Source: Rhodoferax sp. (GTDB lineage: Bacteria; Pseudomonadota; Gammaproteobacteria; Burkholderiales; Burkholderiaceae_C). Taken from it: DNA of 64,000 bases. Within the stretch, counting starts at the first letter, position 1. Each line of letters opens with the position of its first letter. The notes below the pieces were generated by a model. That model saw only the letters and a program-made list of their open reading frames with translations, did not search any database and was not told the origin of the DNA. The position numbers were made by a program, and so were the translations under genes. The DNA is taken from NCBI RefSeq assembly GCF_025354435.1, contig NZ_JANXMU010000008.1, positions 1-64,000 of the forward strand. Reading direction: 5' to 3'. This document shows, piece by piece, positions 1 through 8,723 of this stretch.

Positions 1-709
1 GGCCTACGGTGAAGGCGGTGATGGTGCGCAGCAGCGACCACCAGGGGCTGCGGCCTTCTACCAACGCCGCCGCCCGGCCCAGGCGCAGTTGCAGCGGCAG
101 CACCAAGGCCAGCAGGAAAGCCATGTGGTCGTAGCCCTGCAACAGGTGGTGCATGCCCAGTTGCAGGTAGTCCCACAGGGTGGCTGCAATACCGCGCGGC
201 GGGGCCGCCACCGCCTGGCGCAGTACCAGCGGCACGGCTTGCTGGGGCGCGGCGGTGGCCAGCAGGTCGCGGTCGTCGAGGTGGCCGGTGACGATCAGGC
301 GGTGGTTGCTGTCTTCATTTTTGAACAGGGTGTAGCGCAGGCCCAGGGCGCTGCCGGGTGGGCAGGCCGCCGGGCTGGTGGCGCGCAGGTAGGCACCGTC
401 GCTGCGGGCCTCCAGGCCGTCATACGTCCAGTGCAACGTGCAGCTGGGCGTGGTGCTGGCCAATTCGGTATGGCTTTGCAGCAGGGCCAGGGCGGCGGGG
501 GTGGCGGCCTGGACTTCGGCCCAGGTGACTTGTCCGTCGGCATTGGCATCCACCGGGATCAGCAGGTCCAGATCCTTCAGGGCCACGGAGAGCTGCAGAG
601 TCAAGGCGCTGCCCTGCTGGCGCACGTCCAGGTACGCATCGCTGCCTTTGTGGGCCCACGCGGGGGCGCACAAGAAAGCCGCGCAAAGGATGGCGAGCAG
701 GCGCTTCAT
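1..709 (-). CDS. HupE/UreJ-family membrane protein (partial, C-terminus beyond window)
   Basis: The frame opens at an ATG at 709 and stays open to the window edge, so the C-terminus is missing. The N-terminus is a signal peptide (MKRLLAILCAAFLCAPAWA) followed by a periplasmic region of about 150 residues. Near the cut end the text GMHHLLQGYDHMAFLLALVL followed by TITAFTVG is the histidine/aspartate-bearing first helix pair of the HupE/UreJ_2 family, proteins linked to nickel/cobalt transport in hydrogenase and urease systems. No hydrogenase or urease gene is in view. The ATG overlaps the stop of the upstream TPR gene (ATGA), so the two are translationally coupled. The family assignment is good; the transported substrate is unknown. 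Confidence 0.8.
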   Translation of the reverse strand, partial: MKRLLAILCAAFLCAPAWAHKGSDAYLDVRQQGSALTLQLSVALKDLDLLIPVDANADGQVTWAEVQAATPAALALLQSHTELASTTPSCTLHWTYDGLEARSDGAYLRATSPAACPPGSALGLRYTLFKNEDSNHRLIVTGHLDDRDLLATAAPQQAVPLVLRQAVAAPPRGIAATLWDYLQLGMHHLLQGYDHMAFLLALVLPLQLRLGRAAALVEGRSPWWSLLRTITAFTVG

Positions 710-1830
710 GGGCGGCTCCGGGCATCGACGATGCCGGTCTGCTGCATGTCTTTTTGCAATTGCTGCACCGCCGCCGTGTCTTGGGCCTGGCGGGCGCTTT
801 GCAGGGCCACCCACCAGTCGATGGGTTCGCGCTGCAGGTCCAGGTTGCGGCGGGCGATTTGCAGTGCGCCGGGCGCGTCGTCGTCCAGCCACAGGGCCAC
901 CAGGGCCTGCTCGCGGCTGTGCAGGCTCAGGTCGTCGCCACGGCGGGCGAGTTCGGCGTTCCACTCGCTCAGGGTGGCGCGCAGGGTTTTCCAGTCGGGG
1001 TTGTGCAGGCGGCGCATGGCGGTGGCTTGCCGCAGCAGCACGGCATCGGTTGGGGGCAGCGGCTGCAGCACGGCCAGGGCCTGGGCGGTTTGGCCGGTGC
1101 GCAGCAGCAGGTCGCTCAGGGCGATGCTGGTGTAGAGGTCGGGCTCGGCCTGCAGGCTGCGCTGGTAGGCGGTGCGCGCGGCGGCATCTGCGCCTGCGCG
1201 TTCTTCGCTTTCGGCCAGCAGGGACTGCAGCCAGCTGGTTTGGGCGGGGTCTTGTGTGGCGGCCAGCAGCTGGGTGAAGCCTTTGCGGGCGGCGGCAGTC
1301 TGGCCTTGCAGCGACTGGGTTTCCAGCTGGCAGGCCAGGGCATAGAGGTTTTGCCCGGCACGGGCCACGGCATCGCAGGCGTGCAGGGCCTCGGCGTAGT
1401 GGCCGGAAAGCCGCTCCAGGGCGGCCAGGTTCAACCAGCCCTGGGCGTGGCCGGGGGCACGGCGCAAGGCGGCTTGCAGGACGAGGCGCGAAGCCTTGAA
1501 GTCGTGGCGACCCTGCTGCACGGTGGCTTGCAATATCGCCAGATCCACCGGCGCGTCAGGCTTGTCCCACCAGGGGGCCAGCACGGCCTGGGCACGGCCC
1601 CAGTAGCGTGTGTCGCCGGTTTGGCGGGCGGTGGCGATGTGGGCGCGGGCCTGGGTGGCGGCCGCCACCGGGTCGGCAACGGTAGATGCCACAGCGGCGG
1701 GCCGCACCCGGGTGATGGTGGGCAGCCGCTCAATCACCTCATCACCCCGGCTGGGGTGCAGCGCGGTGGTGGCGTGGGCTGCGCTGCACAGCAGCAGGCA
1801 GGCGAACCACAGGAATGGGGGGGTACGCAT
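706..1830 (-). CDS. Secreted tetratricopeptide-repeat protein
   Basis: I chose the ATG at 1830 (374 aa) because it begins a clear signal peptide (MRTPPFLWFACLLLCSAAHA). An upstream extension to 1959 would run through the dispersed repeat and is unlikely. The mature protein is rich in alanine and leucine helical pairs of TPR type, for example GWLNLAALERLSGHYAEALH and the next units with A-AL-A spacing, repeated over roughly residues 90-300. TPR proteins are scaffolds; no enzymatic motif is visible. It lies downstream of the DUF4331 and lipoprotein genes on the same strand and overlaps the HupE-like start by 4 bp, so it is probably an accessory subunit of the same envelope system. Confidence 0.8.
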   Translation of the reverse strand: MRTPPFLWFACLLLCSAAHATTALHPSRGDEVIERLPTITRVRPAAVASTVADPVAAATQARAHIATARQTGDTRYWGRAQAVLAPWWDKPDAPVDLAILQATVQQGRHDFKASRLVLQAALRRAPGHAQGWLNLAALERLSGHYAEALHACDAVARAGQNLYALACQLETQSLQGQTAAARKGFTQLLAATQDPAQTSWLQSLLAESEERAGADAAARTAYQRSLQAEPDLYTSIALSDLLLRTGQTAQALAVLQPLPPTDAVLLRQATAMRRLHNPDWKTLRATLSEWNAELARRGDDLSLHSREQALVALWLDDDAPGALQIARRNLDLQREPIDWWVALQSARQAQDTAAVQQLQKDMQQTGIVDARSRP

Positions 1831-1860
1831 GGTGGGTACGTAAAAAGCAGGTACGCTATG

Positions 1861-1918
1861 CAAATAGTAGCTACTAGCGCAGATGAAATATACGCTAGAG
1901 GCCTTTTTTATATAAATT
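1861..1918. repeat. Dispersed intergenic repeat, copy 1
   Basis: AT-rich palindromic repeat with arms TAGCTACTAGCGCAGATG and ATATACGCTAGAGGCC. Similar copies lie near 20762, 23178, 27598, 32655, 50036, 50778 and 59888. The arms can fold into a CTAGCG/CGCTAG hairpin. I recall this repeat from intergenic DNA in Comamonadaceae genomes. Its location between genes suggests a transcript-end or mRNA-stability role, which is inference. Confidence 0.75.
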
Positions 1919-1927
1919 TCCTTCACC

Positions 1928-1956
1928 CACCCTCTCCCGCTGGGCGGGAGAGGGTG
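1928..1956. repeat. Perfect 13-bp inverted repeat (CACCCTCTCCCGC / GCGGGAGAGGGTG)
   Basis: A 13-bp perfect stem with a 3-nt loop sits between the lipoprotein gene and the TPR gene. There is no T-tract on either side, so a classical intrinsic terminator is not supported. It may be a REP-like palindrome or an attenuating hairpin that separates expression of the two parts of the minus-strand cluster. Confidence 0.6.
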
Positions 1957-1973
1957 CAAGGGAAGGCCGAGCG

Positions 1974-2234
1974 TCAGATTTCCGCAGGATCTGCTGAGTC
2001 GCTCGTCGCCAAGGTGGTGCTATCGCCCAGCACCACCGGGTCGCGGCTGTCGCTGGTGTTGGCAATTTCGGCCTTGGTGAAGGCGATCACGTCGTTCACA
2101 TTGGTGACCGCGCCCACCGGCACGCCGGTGCCCGACACGTACTGGGTTGCCGGGGGGCCATCGTCACCCCCGCCGCAAGCCGCCAGCAAACCCACGGCGA
2201 CGATGGCCGGTGCTATCCATTTGAAGTGCAACAT
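1974..2234 (-). CDS. Small lipoprotein of unknown function
   Basis: An 86-residue protein with a lipoprotein signal: MLHFKWIAPAIVAVGLLAAC, where LLAAC is a good lipobox and the glycines and aspartates after the cysteine would be exposed. The rest is short, acidic and threonine/serine rich, with no motif I recognise. It starts only 13 nt after the stop of the DUF4331 gene on the same strand, so the two are very likely co-transcribed. The product is probably a membrane-anchored partner of the DUF4331 protein. Confidence 0.7.
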   Translation of the reverse strand: MLHFKWIAPAIVAVGLLAACGGGDDGPPATQYVSGTGVPVGAVTNVNDVIAFTKAEIANTSDSRDPVVLGDSTTLATSDSADPAEI

Positions 2235-2247
2235 GGTGTTGTCCTTA

Positions 2248-3873
2248 TCAGTTGGAGCCAGAATTTGGCGTGTTGAGGTACGGGAAGCGCGTCAGGAACG
2301 GCACCGTCGCCTGGTCCACACCGTCGTGGATATTGGCCGACTGGGCACCCAGCGGCACGCTGGAGGGCTTGCAGGCCGAGGTCAGGCTGGGCACGCCGGG
2401 GACACCGTTCAGGCCCAGGCTGTTGTTGTCGCCGTTGATGACGCACAGGCCGCCGAGCATGGCCACCAGGGCGATGTCCACCACGTCGTCCTTGGGGCGG
2501 CGTCCATTGGGGAAGCCCGCCAGGTCCACGGCTTGCGACAGGTTGGCCGTACCGCCCACGCGCAGCACCTCACCGGCCACGCCCAGGCGGTTTTGCATCG
2601 CAAACGGCACGGGGGTGATGGCGGTGTTCAGGCGCAGCACTTCGGACGGCGTGGCGTTGGCAGGTTTGTTCACGCCGGTGATACCGGTCAGGAACACGGT
2701 GGCCAGGTCGGTGCGCGGCAGGTTGGTAGGTGCCACGGCAGTCGGGCTACCAGCCAACACCAGGCCCAACAAGGCGGGCAGCGTGGGGTTGGTCACGTAG
2801 GTCAGGAACTGGCCGTCATCCTGCGGCTTGGAGCCGTTGAACTTGTCTTTGTCGGGCAAACCGATCACCAGCTCATTCACCAGCGGATTGCCCAAACGCG
2901 AGACCTGCACCCAGGCACCACCGGCCTTTTCGCTGGTCTGGTGGCCCGACGGCGGCTTGCCGTTGAGCAATCGGGCCTGGCGCATGCTGGCGGTGGTCCA
3001 GCCGCCGATGACGGGCTCTGCACCCGCGGTCAGGCAGCCCTTGTTGACTTCGAGGGCGATGGTGGTGATATTGGTTTTCTGCACCGGAGCCTGGCCACCC
3101 ATGCCGACCGCGTCCTTGTTGGCCGGGTCGAGCAGGAAGGCGGTGGGCGCGTTAACCAGGTCAAAGATCGGGCCCAGGTTGACCGCAAAACCGTCCTGGC
3201 GCTGGCCGACGAAGACCTTGCCATCGTCCATACCGGCGGGGCAACCCGGCACCTTGATGCTGAAGATGTGCTTTTGGGCGTAGGTTTCGTACGCTGCCGC
3301 ACCGCCCAGGGTTTTCACGCCGATGTAGTCCACCGGTTTTTCAAAGGTGGTACCGCCACTGGCCTTGGTAACGGACGACACCACGCCCTTGCGCCGGTCG
3401 CCACGCACCACGTTGACGGTGTAGGTTTCGTTGAGGTTCAGGTTGGCATCGTTGACGTTGGCCACGGCACCGGCCTGGATCAGCGGAATCGCCACGCTGG
3501 CGGTGCCGATGGGCAGGGCCACGTTGTTGAGTTTGTTGTTGAACTTGAACTGGAAGGTCAGGTGTTCTTTGCCGTCACCCACGTTGTCGATGTGGATCTC
3601 GTACAGCGCGTTCGGGTCCATCGCAAAGTAGTTGGGGCCGCCGTACGGAGCCTGCAGGGGCTGGTAGTTGGCGATCATGGTGACGTAGTCAGAGCGGCCA
3701 CCGCTGCCGTTGCTGGCCACGCCTTCGTAACTGCGGAACATGTAGAAGTCGGTTCCATCTACTTTGGGCACGGTGGTGATGAACGGTGCCTCGCGGTGGC
3801 TGGAGGCAAACGCCGCGCTGCCTAAAGCGAGAAGCAGGCAGGCTGCGGTAACAGGGCCGGTTTTGAATCGCAT
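2248..3873 (-). CDS. DUF4331 family secreted protein
   Basis: The ATG at 3873 (541 aa) is preceded by AAGGAGATCACC, an excellent ribosome site, and begins a signal peptide (MRFKTGPVTAACLLLALGSA, cleavage after AFA). The mature protein opens with SSHREAPFI and GTDFYMFRSYE, the hallmark start of DUF4331 (PF14224), a large periplasmic or secreted beta-rich domain of unknown role. It is first of a minus-strand group: DUF4331, lipoprotein, TPR protein, HupE-like membrane protein. The grouping suggests an envelope complex, possibly connected to metal handling, but no activity can be read from the sequence. Confidence 0.85.
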   Translation of the reverse strand: MRFKTGPVTAACLLLALGSAAFASSHREAPFITTVPKVDGTDFYMFRSYEGVASNGSGGRSDYVTMIANYQPLQAPYGGPNYFAMDPNALYEIHIDNVGDGKEHLTFQFKFNNKLNNVALPIGTASVAIPLIQAGAVANVNDANLNLNETYTVNVVRGDRRKGVVSSVTKASGGTTFEKPVDYIGVKTLGGAAAYETYAQKHIFSIKVPGCPAGMDDGKVFVGQRQDGFAVNLGPIFDLVNAPTAFLLDPANKDAVGMGGQAPVQKTNITTIALEVNKGCLTAGAEPVIGGWTTASMRQARLLNGKPPSGHQTSEKAGGAWVQVSRLGNPLVNELVIGLPDKDKFNGSKPQDDGQFLTYVTNPTLPALLGLVLAGSPTAVAPTNLPRTDLATVFLTGITGVNKPANATPSEVLRLNTAITPVPFAMQNRLGVAGEVLRVGGTANLSQAVDLAGFPNGRRPKDDVVDIALVAMLGGLCVINGDNNSLGLNGVPGVPSLTSACKPSSVPLGAQSANIHDGVDQATVPFLTRFPYLNTPNSGSN

Positions 3874-4242
3874 GGTGATCTCCTTGGGGGTCATGTCCAT
3901 TGGTGCCAATGACAACCATTGGCTTGGTGGATACGCAGGCGGCTTTACCCCGGATTCACATTCGTGAACTATTTCTCAAAAAATCTTCATGTCCACCAAC
4001 GGACCGCTACACCTTTAATAGCTACTTGTGCTGGTGGAATAAGCGCTGGATGCCGTTTTTATGCCAAACCGGATGCCGGTGCCAGCGCGGCCCCTGGGCT
4101 GCGGCAGACCGGGTCGCTATTTATTTGATCTGGATCAAGCGACCGCCAAACAGCGCCGCCCACCGCTTGAAACCCTCCCGCAGCTCCCGCCTAATCGAGC
4201 CCGTTACCAAATGTAGTTACCGCTACGCCGAAGGAGCTCCCT
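3874..4242. other. Intergenic region between divergent DUF4331 and chemoreceptor genes
   Basis: This 369-nt stretch separates divergently transcribed genes and should hold both promoters. The only clear signal is the FNR/Anr-type palindrome at 4125-4138. A good ribosome site (GAAGGAG) lies just before the chemoreceptor ATG. Short open frames here have no recognisable content. Confidence 0.6.
4125..4138. promoter_or_regulatory. FNR/Anr box TTGATCTGGATCAA
   Basis: The sequence matches the FNR/Anr consensus TTGAT-N4-ATCAA with both half-sites perfect. It is 105 bp upstream of the start of the Aer-like receptor gene, a spacing compatible with activation of that gene under low oxygen. Anr control of aer is known in Pseudomonas aeruginosa, which supports the reading. 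Confidence 0.7.
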
Positions 4243-5802
4243 ATGCGATCCAACCTGCCCGTCACCCGGCAAGAGTACGACTACCCATCGGCCGACATGC
4301 TGGTGTCCACCACCGACACCCGGGGCTGTATTACCCACTGCAACAGCGCGTTTGTGCAGGTCAGCGGCTTTACCTACGACGAGCTGGTGGGCCAGCCGCA
4401 CAACATGATCCGCCACCCCGACATGCCGCCCGAGGCCTTCAAAGACATGTGGAGCACCATCGGCCATGGTCGCCCCTGGACCGGCATGGTGAAAAACCGT
4501 CGCAAGGACGGCAGCTTCTACTGGGTGCAGGCCAACGTCACTCCCATCATGGAAGGCGGCAAGCCGCGCGGCTACATGTCGGTGCGCACCAAGCCCAGCC
4601 GCCAGCAGGTGCAGGAGGCCGAAGCCCTGTACGCCCGCATGCGCAGCGAACGGGCTGCCAACCGCCCTACTTTCACCTTGCGCGCCGGGGTGGTGCAGCC
4701 GCTGGGCTGGCGTGGCACACTGGGCGCACTGGCACGCGTTGGCATGGCGCAGCGCTACCTGCTGGTGCTGGCGGTGATGGTCGGCGTAGGCGTGTTGCCG
4801 CTGCTGTTGGGCGTGACCGGCCCCACGGGGCTGTTGCTGCAAGTGGGCTTGCAGGCGGCCTGCGCGGCGGTGATGGTGTTGTGGTTCAAGAGCCACGTAT
4901 CGGATGTGGTGCGCGAGGCCGAGCGCTTTGCCAGCGACCTGTCGGGCTGCAACCTCAACACCACGATTGCGCTGAACTACCCTGCGCCGCTGGGCGCGCT
5001 GGTGGGTTGCTTGCGGCAGATCCAGATCAATATGCGCGCCGTGATCGGCGATGTGCACACCGAAATCCATGGCTTCACCCAGGTGGCCGCCGAAATCGCC
5101 TCGGGCAGCATGGACCTGTCGGAGCGCACCGAATCCCAGGCCAGCAGCCTGCAGCAAACTGCGGCCAGCATGGAGCAGTTGTCTGGCACGGTGCAGCAAA
5201 CCGCCGAGACCGCCCTGCAGGTGGCACAGCAAAGCGACAACAGCACCCAGGTGGCCACGCGGGGCGGCCAGGCCGTGCACCAGGTGGGCGTGGCGATGCA
5301 GAACATCGACAAGTCGTCGAAAAAAGTGCAGGAGATCATCGGCGTGATCGAGGGCATTGCCTTCCAGACCAACATCCTGGCGCTGAACGCCGCCGTCGAA
5401 GCCGCCCGCGCGGGCGAGCAAGGCCGGGGCTTTGCGGTGGTGGCTTCTGAGGTGCGCTCCCTGGCGCAGCGCAGCGCCGGGGCGGCCCGCGAAATCCGCA
5501 CGCTGATTGCCGAATCGGCCGAGCAGATCGCGGCAGGCAGCCACCAGATGGCGGATGCCGGGCGCACCATCGACGAGGTGGTGGCCTCGGTCAAAGAGGT
5601 GGGCGCGCTGATCCGCCAAATCACGCACGCCACGGTGGAGCAGTCGGGCGGCATCGCGCAGGTGAACGAGGCGGTGAACCAGCTGGATGCCGTGACCCAG
5701 CAAAACGCTGCGCTGGTCGAAGAGTCCGCCGCGTCGGCCGAGGGCCTGAGCGGTAGCAGCCTGGCGCTGGCGAGGTCGGTGCAGGTGTTTGTGCTGGCGT
5801 GA
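4243..5802 (+). CDS. Aer-like PAS-domain methyl-accepting chemotaxis protein
   Basis: The 519-aa protein begins with a PAS domain (residues about 15-115; [20 protein letters not shown], then a [12 protein letters not shown] strand) as in the aerotaxis sensor Aer, which binds FAD there. Two membrane helices follow at about 171-190 and 197-214 with almost no periplasmic loop, so sensing is cytoplasmic. The C-terminal half is the MCP signalling domain, with its conserved hairpin tip ([20 protein letters not shown]) at about 375-395. Start: ATG after GAAGGAGCTCCCT. Probably an energy- or oxygen-taxis receptor that couples to CheA/CheW encoded elsewhere. The upstream FNR/Anr box fits that role. 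Confidence 0.92.
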   Translation: MRSNLPVTRQEYDYPSADMLVSTTDTRGCITHCNSAFVQVSGFTYDELVGQPHNMIRHPDMPPEAFKDMWSTIGHGRPWTGMVKNRRKDGSFYWVQANVTPIMEGGKPRGYMSVRTKPSRQQVQEAEALYARMRSERAANRPTFTLRAGVVQPLGWRGTLGALARVGMAQRYLLVLAVMVGVGVLPLLLGVTGPTGLLLQVGLQAACAAVMVLWFKSHVSDVVREAERFASDLSGCNLNTTIALNYPAPLGALVGCLRQIQINMRAVIGDVHTEIHGFTQVAAEIASGSMDLSERTESQASSLQQTAASMEQLSGTVQQTAETALQVAQQSDNSTQVATRGGQAVHQVGVAMQNIDKSSKKVQEIIGVIEGIAFQTNILALNAAVEAARAGEQGRGFAVVASEVRSLAQRSAGAAREIRTLIAESAEQIAAGSHQMADAGRTIDEVVASVKEVGALIRQITHATVEQSGGIAQVNEAVNQLDAVTQQNAALVEESAASAEGLSGSSLALARSVQVFVLA

Positions 5803-5812
5803 TGGATAAGTG

Positions 5813-6874
5813 CTAGGCCGCAGCCGTGCTGTCTCGCTCGATCAGCTGGTAAGGCAGCTTGCTGCTGCTGGGCTCGGGGCCGTCGGCCAGGGATTGCAGA
5901 ATGGCCTTGGCCGCCACCCTGCCAATGTCGGCAGTGGGTGGCCGCACCGTGGACAGGGTGGGCTCCAGCTGGCGGCCAATGGGAAAGTCGCCAAACCCCA
6001 GCAGCGCCAGTTGCCCCGGTATGGCGATGCCCTGGCGGGTGGCCTGCATCAGGGCACCGCAGGCTAGGTGGTCGGTGGCAAAAGCCACCGCCGTCACTCG
6101 CGCGCCCTTGGCAGCCAGTATCTTGGGCAGCACCGCGCGGCCCGCGTCAAACGCATCGCCCATGGCGGCACGCAGCACCGTGGCACGGGCTCCCTGGGCC
6201 TGCACCTCGGCCACAAAGCCTTCACCGCGTTCGTGGGCCCGGAAATCCTCGGCCACGCCGCTGTCCACATAGGCCAGCGAGGTGTGGCCCAGATCGAGCA
6301 AATGCCGGGCCATGGCCTGGCCCACGGCAAAGTGGTCAAAACCAATCTGCGCAAAGCCTTCTGAATCGGCCCGCGTGGTGGGATGGTCCCAGATTTCCAC
6401 CACCGGAATGCCCGCGGCCTGCGCATCCCGCAGCAAGCGCAGGGCCCCCGGCGCATGGTGGCGGCCGGTCACCACGATGGCCGCGGGAGCCCAGCCGGTG
6501 AGCACACGCAGCTGCTCTTCTTCACGCTCCTGGGAATAGCCGGTGGACAACAGCAGCAGCTCGTAGGCGCTTTCGCGCAGGCCCTCGGTCAGGCCCTGGA
6601 TGGTTTCTGCAAAGATGGAATGGCCCACATTGGGGATCAGCGCCGCCACCAGGCGCGACGCGCCGCTAGCCAGCTGCCCGGCCTGCTGGTTGGGTACATA
6701 CCCCGTCTGGTCGATCGCCTCGCGGATGCGCAGAGCCGTGGCTTCGGCCACCAGGGTGGGCTGGCGGATGTAGCGCGAAACGGTGATGCGGGTCACGCCT
6801 GCGGCGTCGGCCACGTCATGCAGCGTAGGCCGCCCATGGCCGCGCCGCTGGCGCTTGGTCGGGTCCGTATTCAT
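5813..6874 (-). CDS. LacI/GntR-type transcriptional repressor
   Basis: 353 aa. The N-terminal helix-turn-helix reads RPTLHDVADAAGVTRITVSR (about residues 15-34), followed by the hinge region QTGYVPNQQAGQLASG typical of the GntR branch of the LacI family. The C-terminal two-thirds is a periplasmic-binding-protein fold with AALIPN, DHFAVGQAM and GFGDFPIGRQLEP motifs, expected to bind a sugar acid or related inducer. It is divergent from the catabolic operon beginning at 6978 and the palindrome at 6927-6940 lies between them, so it most likely represses the operon and itself. Confidence 0.93.
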   Translation of the reverse strand: MNTDPTKRQRRGHGRPTLHDVADAAGVTRITVSRYIRQPTLVAEATALRIREAIDQTGYVPNQQAGQLASGASRLVAALIPNVGHSIFAETIQGLTEGLRESAYELLLLSTGYSQEREEEQLRVLTGWAPAAIVVTGRHHAPGALRLLRDAQAAGIPVVEIWDHPTTRADSEGFAQIGFDHFAVGQAMARHLLDLGHTSLAYVDSGVAEDFRAHERGEGFVAEVQAQGARATVLRAAMGDAFDAGRAVLPKILAAKGARVTAVAFATDHLACGALMQATRQGIAIPGQLALLGFGDFPIGRQLEPTLSTVRPPTADIGRVAAKAILQSLADGPEPSSSKLPYQLIERDSTAAA

Positions 6875-6926
6875 TTTTATGTGCGCTAGGGTTTTTGCTA
6901 ATGCGTGAAGTTTCCACTGCCGTTAA

Positions 6927-6940
6927 TGTTACCGGTAACA
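6927..6940. promoter_or_regulatory. LacI/GntR-family operator TGTTACCGGTAACA
   Basis: A perfect 14-bp palindrome with a central CG, closely resembling the GntR operator consensus of Escherichia coli (ATGTTA-N4-TAACAT). It sits in the 103-bp gap between the divergent repressor gene and the dehydratase gene, 38 bp before the latter's start. It is the natural binding site for the repressor encoded at 5813-6874. Confidence 0.85.
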
Positions 6941-6977
6941 GTCAAACCGATCTTCTTAATTTCGAAAGCCCCTATCC

Positions 6978-8714
6978 ATGACCCAATCCCTCGCAGATTT
7001 ACGCAGCCGCCGGTGGTTCTCCGCCAGCGACATGCGTGGCTTTGCGCACCGCCAGCGCATCCAGCAAATGGGCCTGCGCCGCGAAGATGTGCTGGAGCGC
7101 CCCATCATTGGCATCATCAACACCTGGAGCGACCTGTCGCCCTGCCACGCCCATCTGCGCGAACGTGCCAAGAGCGTCAAGCGTGGTGTGCTGATGGCCG
7201 GTGGCATGCCGTTCGAGCTGCCCGCCATGAGCCTGGGCGAGGTGATGGTCAAGCCCACCACCATGCTGTACCGCAACTTTCTGGCCATGGAGGTGGAAGA
7301 GCTGCTGCGCTCGCTGCCACTGGACGGCGTGGTGCTGCTGGCCGGGTGCGACAAAACCACCCCCGGCACGGTGATGGGCGCCATCAGCGCAGGCCTGCCC
7401 ATGCTGTTCTGCTCCGCCGGGCCGATGATCAGCGACCGCTACCTCAAGCGCGGCGAACCCACCCGTGCCGTGGGCGCAGGCACCCACACCCGCATGTTCT
7501 GGGACGAATACCAGGCGGGCCATATCGACGAGGCGGAGTGGATTGGCCTGGAGGCCAAGATGACCCGCGCGCCCGGCACCTGCAACACCATGGGCACGGC
7601 CAGCACCATGACCTCCATCATTGAAGCGCTAGGCCTGGCCCTGCCGGGCTCGACCTCCATCCCCGCCATGGACTCCGGCCACAGCCGCATGGCCGCCGAC
7701 TGCGGCACCCGCATTGTGCAAATGGTGTGGGACGACCTGACCCCGGCCAAAATACTGACCAAGGGCTCGTTTCGCAACGCCACCGTAGCGCAGATGGCGC
7801 TGGGCGGCTCCACCAACGCTGCCGTGCACCTGATCGCCCTGGCACGCCGCGCCGGGGTCAACCTGCAGCTGGAAGACCTGGACGCCATCGGCCACGAAGT
7901 GCCGGTGCTGGCCAACCTATACCCCAGCGGTGACAAGCTGATGGAAGATTTCCACTACGCCGGTGGCATGCCCGCTCTGCTGAACCGCGTGCGTGCGCAT
8001 TTGTCGCTAGATGAGATGACCGTCACCGGCCACACCCTGGCCGAGAACATCGCGGGCCGCGAAAGCCTGGACGATGCCGTCATCCGCCCGCTGGACCACC
8101 CGGTCAGCCCGTCTGGCGCGCTGGCAGTACTGCGCGGCAACCTGGCCCCGGATGGCGCGGTGATGAAGCCCAGCGCCGCCAGCCCGAAGTTCTTCCACCA
8201 CCGGGGCCGTGCCCTGGTGTTCGACTCCCCCGCCGAGATGAACCAGCGCTGTGCCGATCCCGAACTCGATTGCGACGAAAACACCGTGCTGGTGCTGCGC
8301 AACGCCGGGCCGGTGGGTGCGCCCGGCATGCCGGAATGGGGCGGCCTGCCCATCCCCAAGAAGTTGCTGGACCAAGGCGTGCGCGATATGGTGCGGATCT
8401 CGGACGCACGCATGAGCGGCACCCACTATGGCAGTTGCATCTTGCACGTCAGCCCCGAGGCGGCCGTGGGTGGCCCGCTGTCGCTGGTGCGCGACGGGGA
8501 TGAAATCCTGGTCGATCTGACCAGCCGCAAACTCGAACTGCTGGTGGACGAGGCCGAACTGGCCGCTCGCCACGCCGCGCGGGTGCCACCACCACGCACC
8601 TACCAGCGCGGCTACATACGCCTCTACCAGGAGCATGTAACCCAGGCCCACGAGGGCTGCGACTTCGACTTCCTCCAAGGCACGGCACCCACACCGCAGC
8701 CGCCCATTTTCTAA
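6978..8714 (+). CDS. IlvD/Edd-family sugar-acid dehydratase
   Basis: 578 aa, the usual length for the family. It has three cysteine motifs that ligate an Fe-S cluster: SDLSPCHAHL, LLAGCDKTTPGT and GTCNTMGTAS, together with GGSTNAAVHL and the C-terminal SDARMSGTHYG active-site segment. The GTHYG/CDKTTP pattern is that of pentonate/hexonate dehydratases (L-arabonate, D-xylonate, D-galactonate class) rather than the branched-chain IlvD enzyme. It would convert an aldonate to a 2-keto-3-deoxy acid in the cytoplasm. First gene of the long operon and directly behind the operator; the aldolase follows after 9 nt. Confidence 0.9.
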   Translation: MTQSLADLRSRRWFSASDMRGFAHRQRIQQMGLRREDVLERPIIGIINTWSDLSPCHAHLRERAKSVKRGVLMAGGMPFELPAMSLGEVMVKPTTMLYRNFLAMEVEELLRSLPLDGVVLLAGCDKTTPGTVMGAISAGLPMLFCSAGPMISDRYLKRGEPTRAVGAGTHTRMFWDEYQAGHIDEAEWIGLEAKMTRAPGTCNTMGTASTMTSIIEALGLALPGSTSIPAMDSGHSRMAADCGTRIVQMVWDDLTPAKILTKGSFRNATVAQMALGGSTNAAVHLIALARRAGVNLQLEDLDAIGHEVPVLANLYPSGDKLMEDFHYAGGMPALLNRVRAHLSLDEMTVTGHTLAENIAGRESLDDAVIRPLDHPVSPSGALAVLRGNLAPDGAVMKPSAASPKFFHHRGRALVFDSPAEMNQRCADPELDCDENTVLVLRNAGPVGAPGMPEWGGLPIPKKLLDQGVRDMVRISDARMSGTHYGSCILHVSPEAAVGGPLSLVRDGDEILVDLTSRKLELLVDEAELAARHAARVPPPRTYQRGYIRLYQEHVTQAHEGCDFDFLQGTAPTPQPPIF

Positions 8715-8723
8715 AGGTCCCCT

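Noticed and set aside
1928-1956. Intrinsic terminator
   Set aside because: The stem is perfect but there is no T-run on either strand, so it is listed as a palindromic repeat.
754-3825. Long open frame on the plus strand (over 1000 codons) opposite the TPR and DUF4331 genes
   Set aside because: It has the Gly/Gln/His/Val-rich composition of an antisense shadow in GC-rich DNA, no motif, and spans two real genes with signal peptides and ribosome sites on the other strand.
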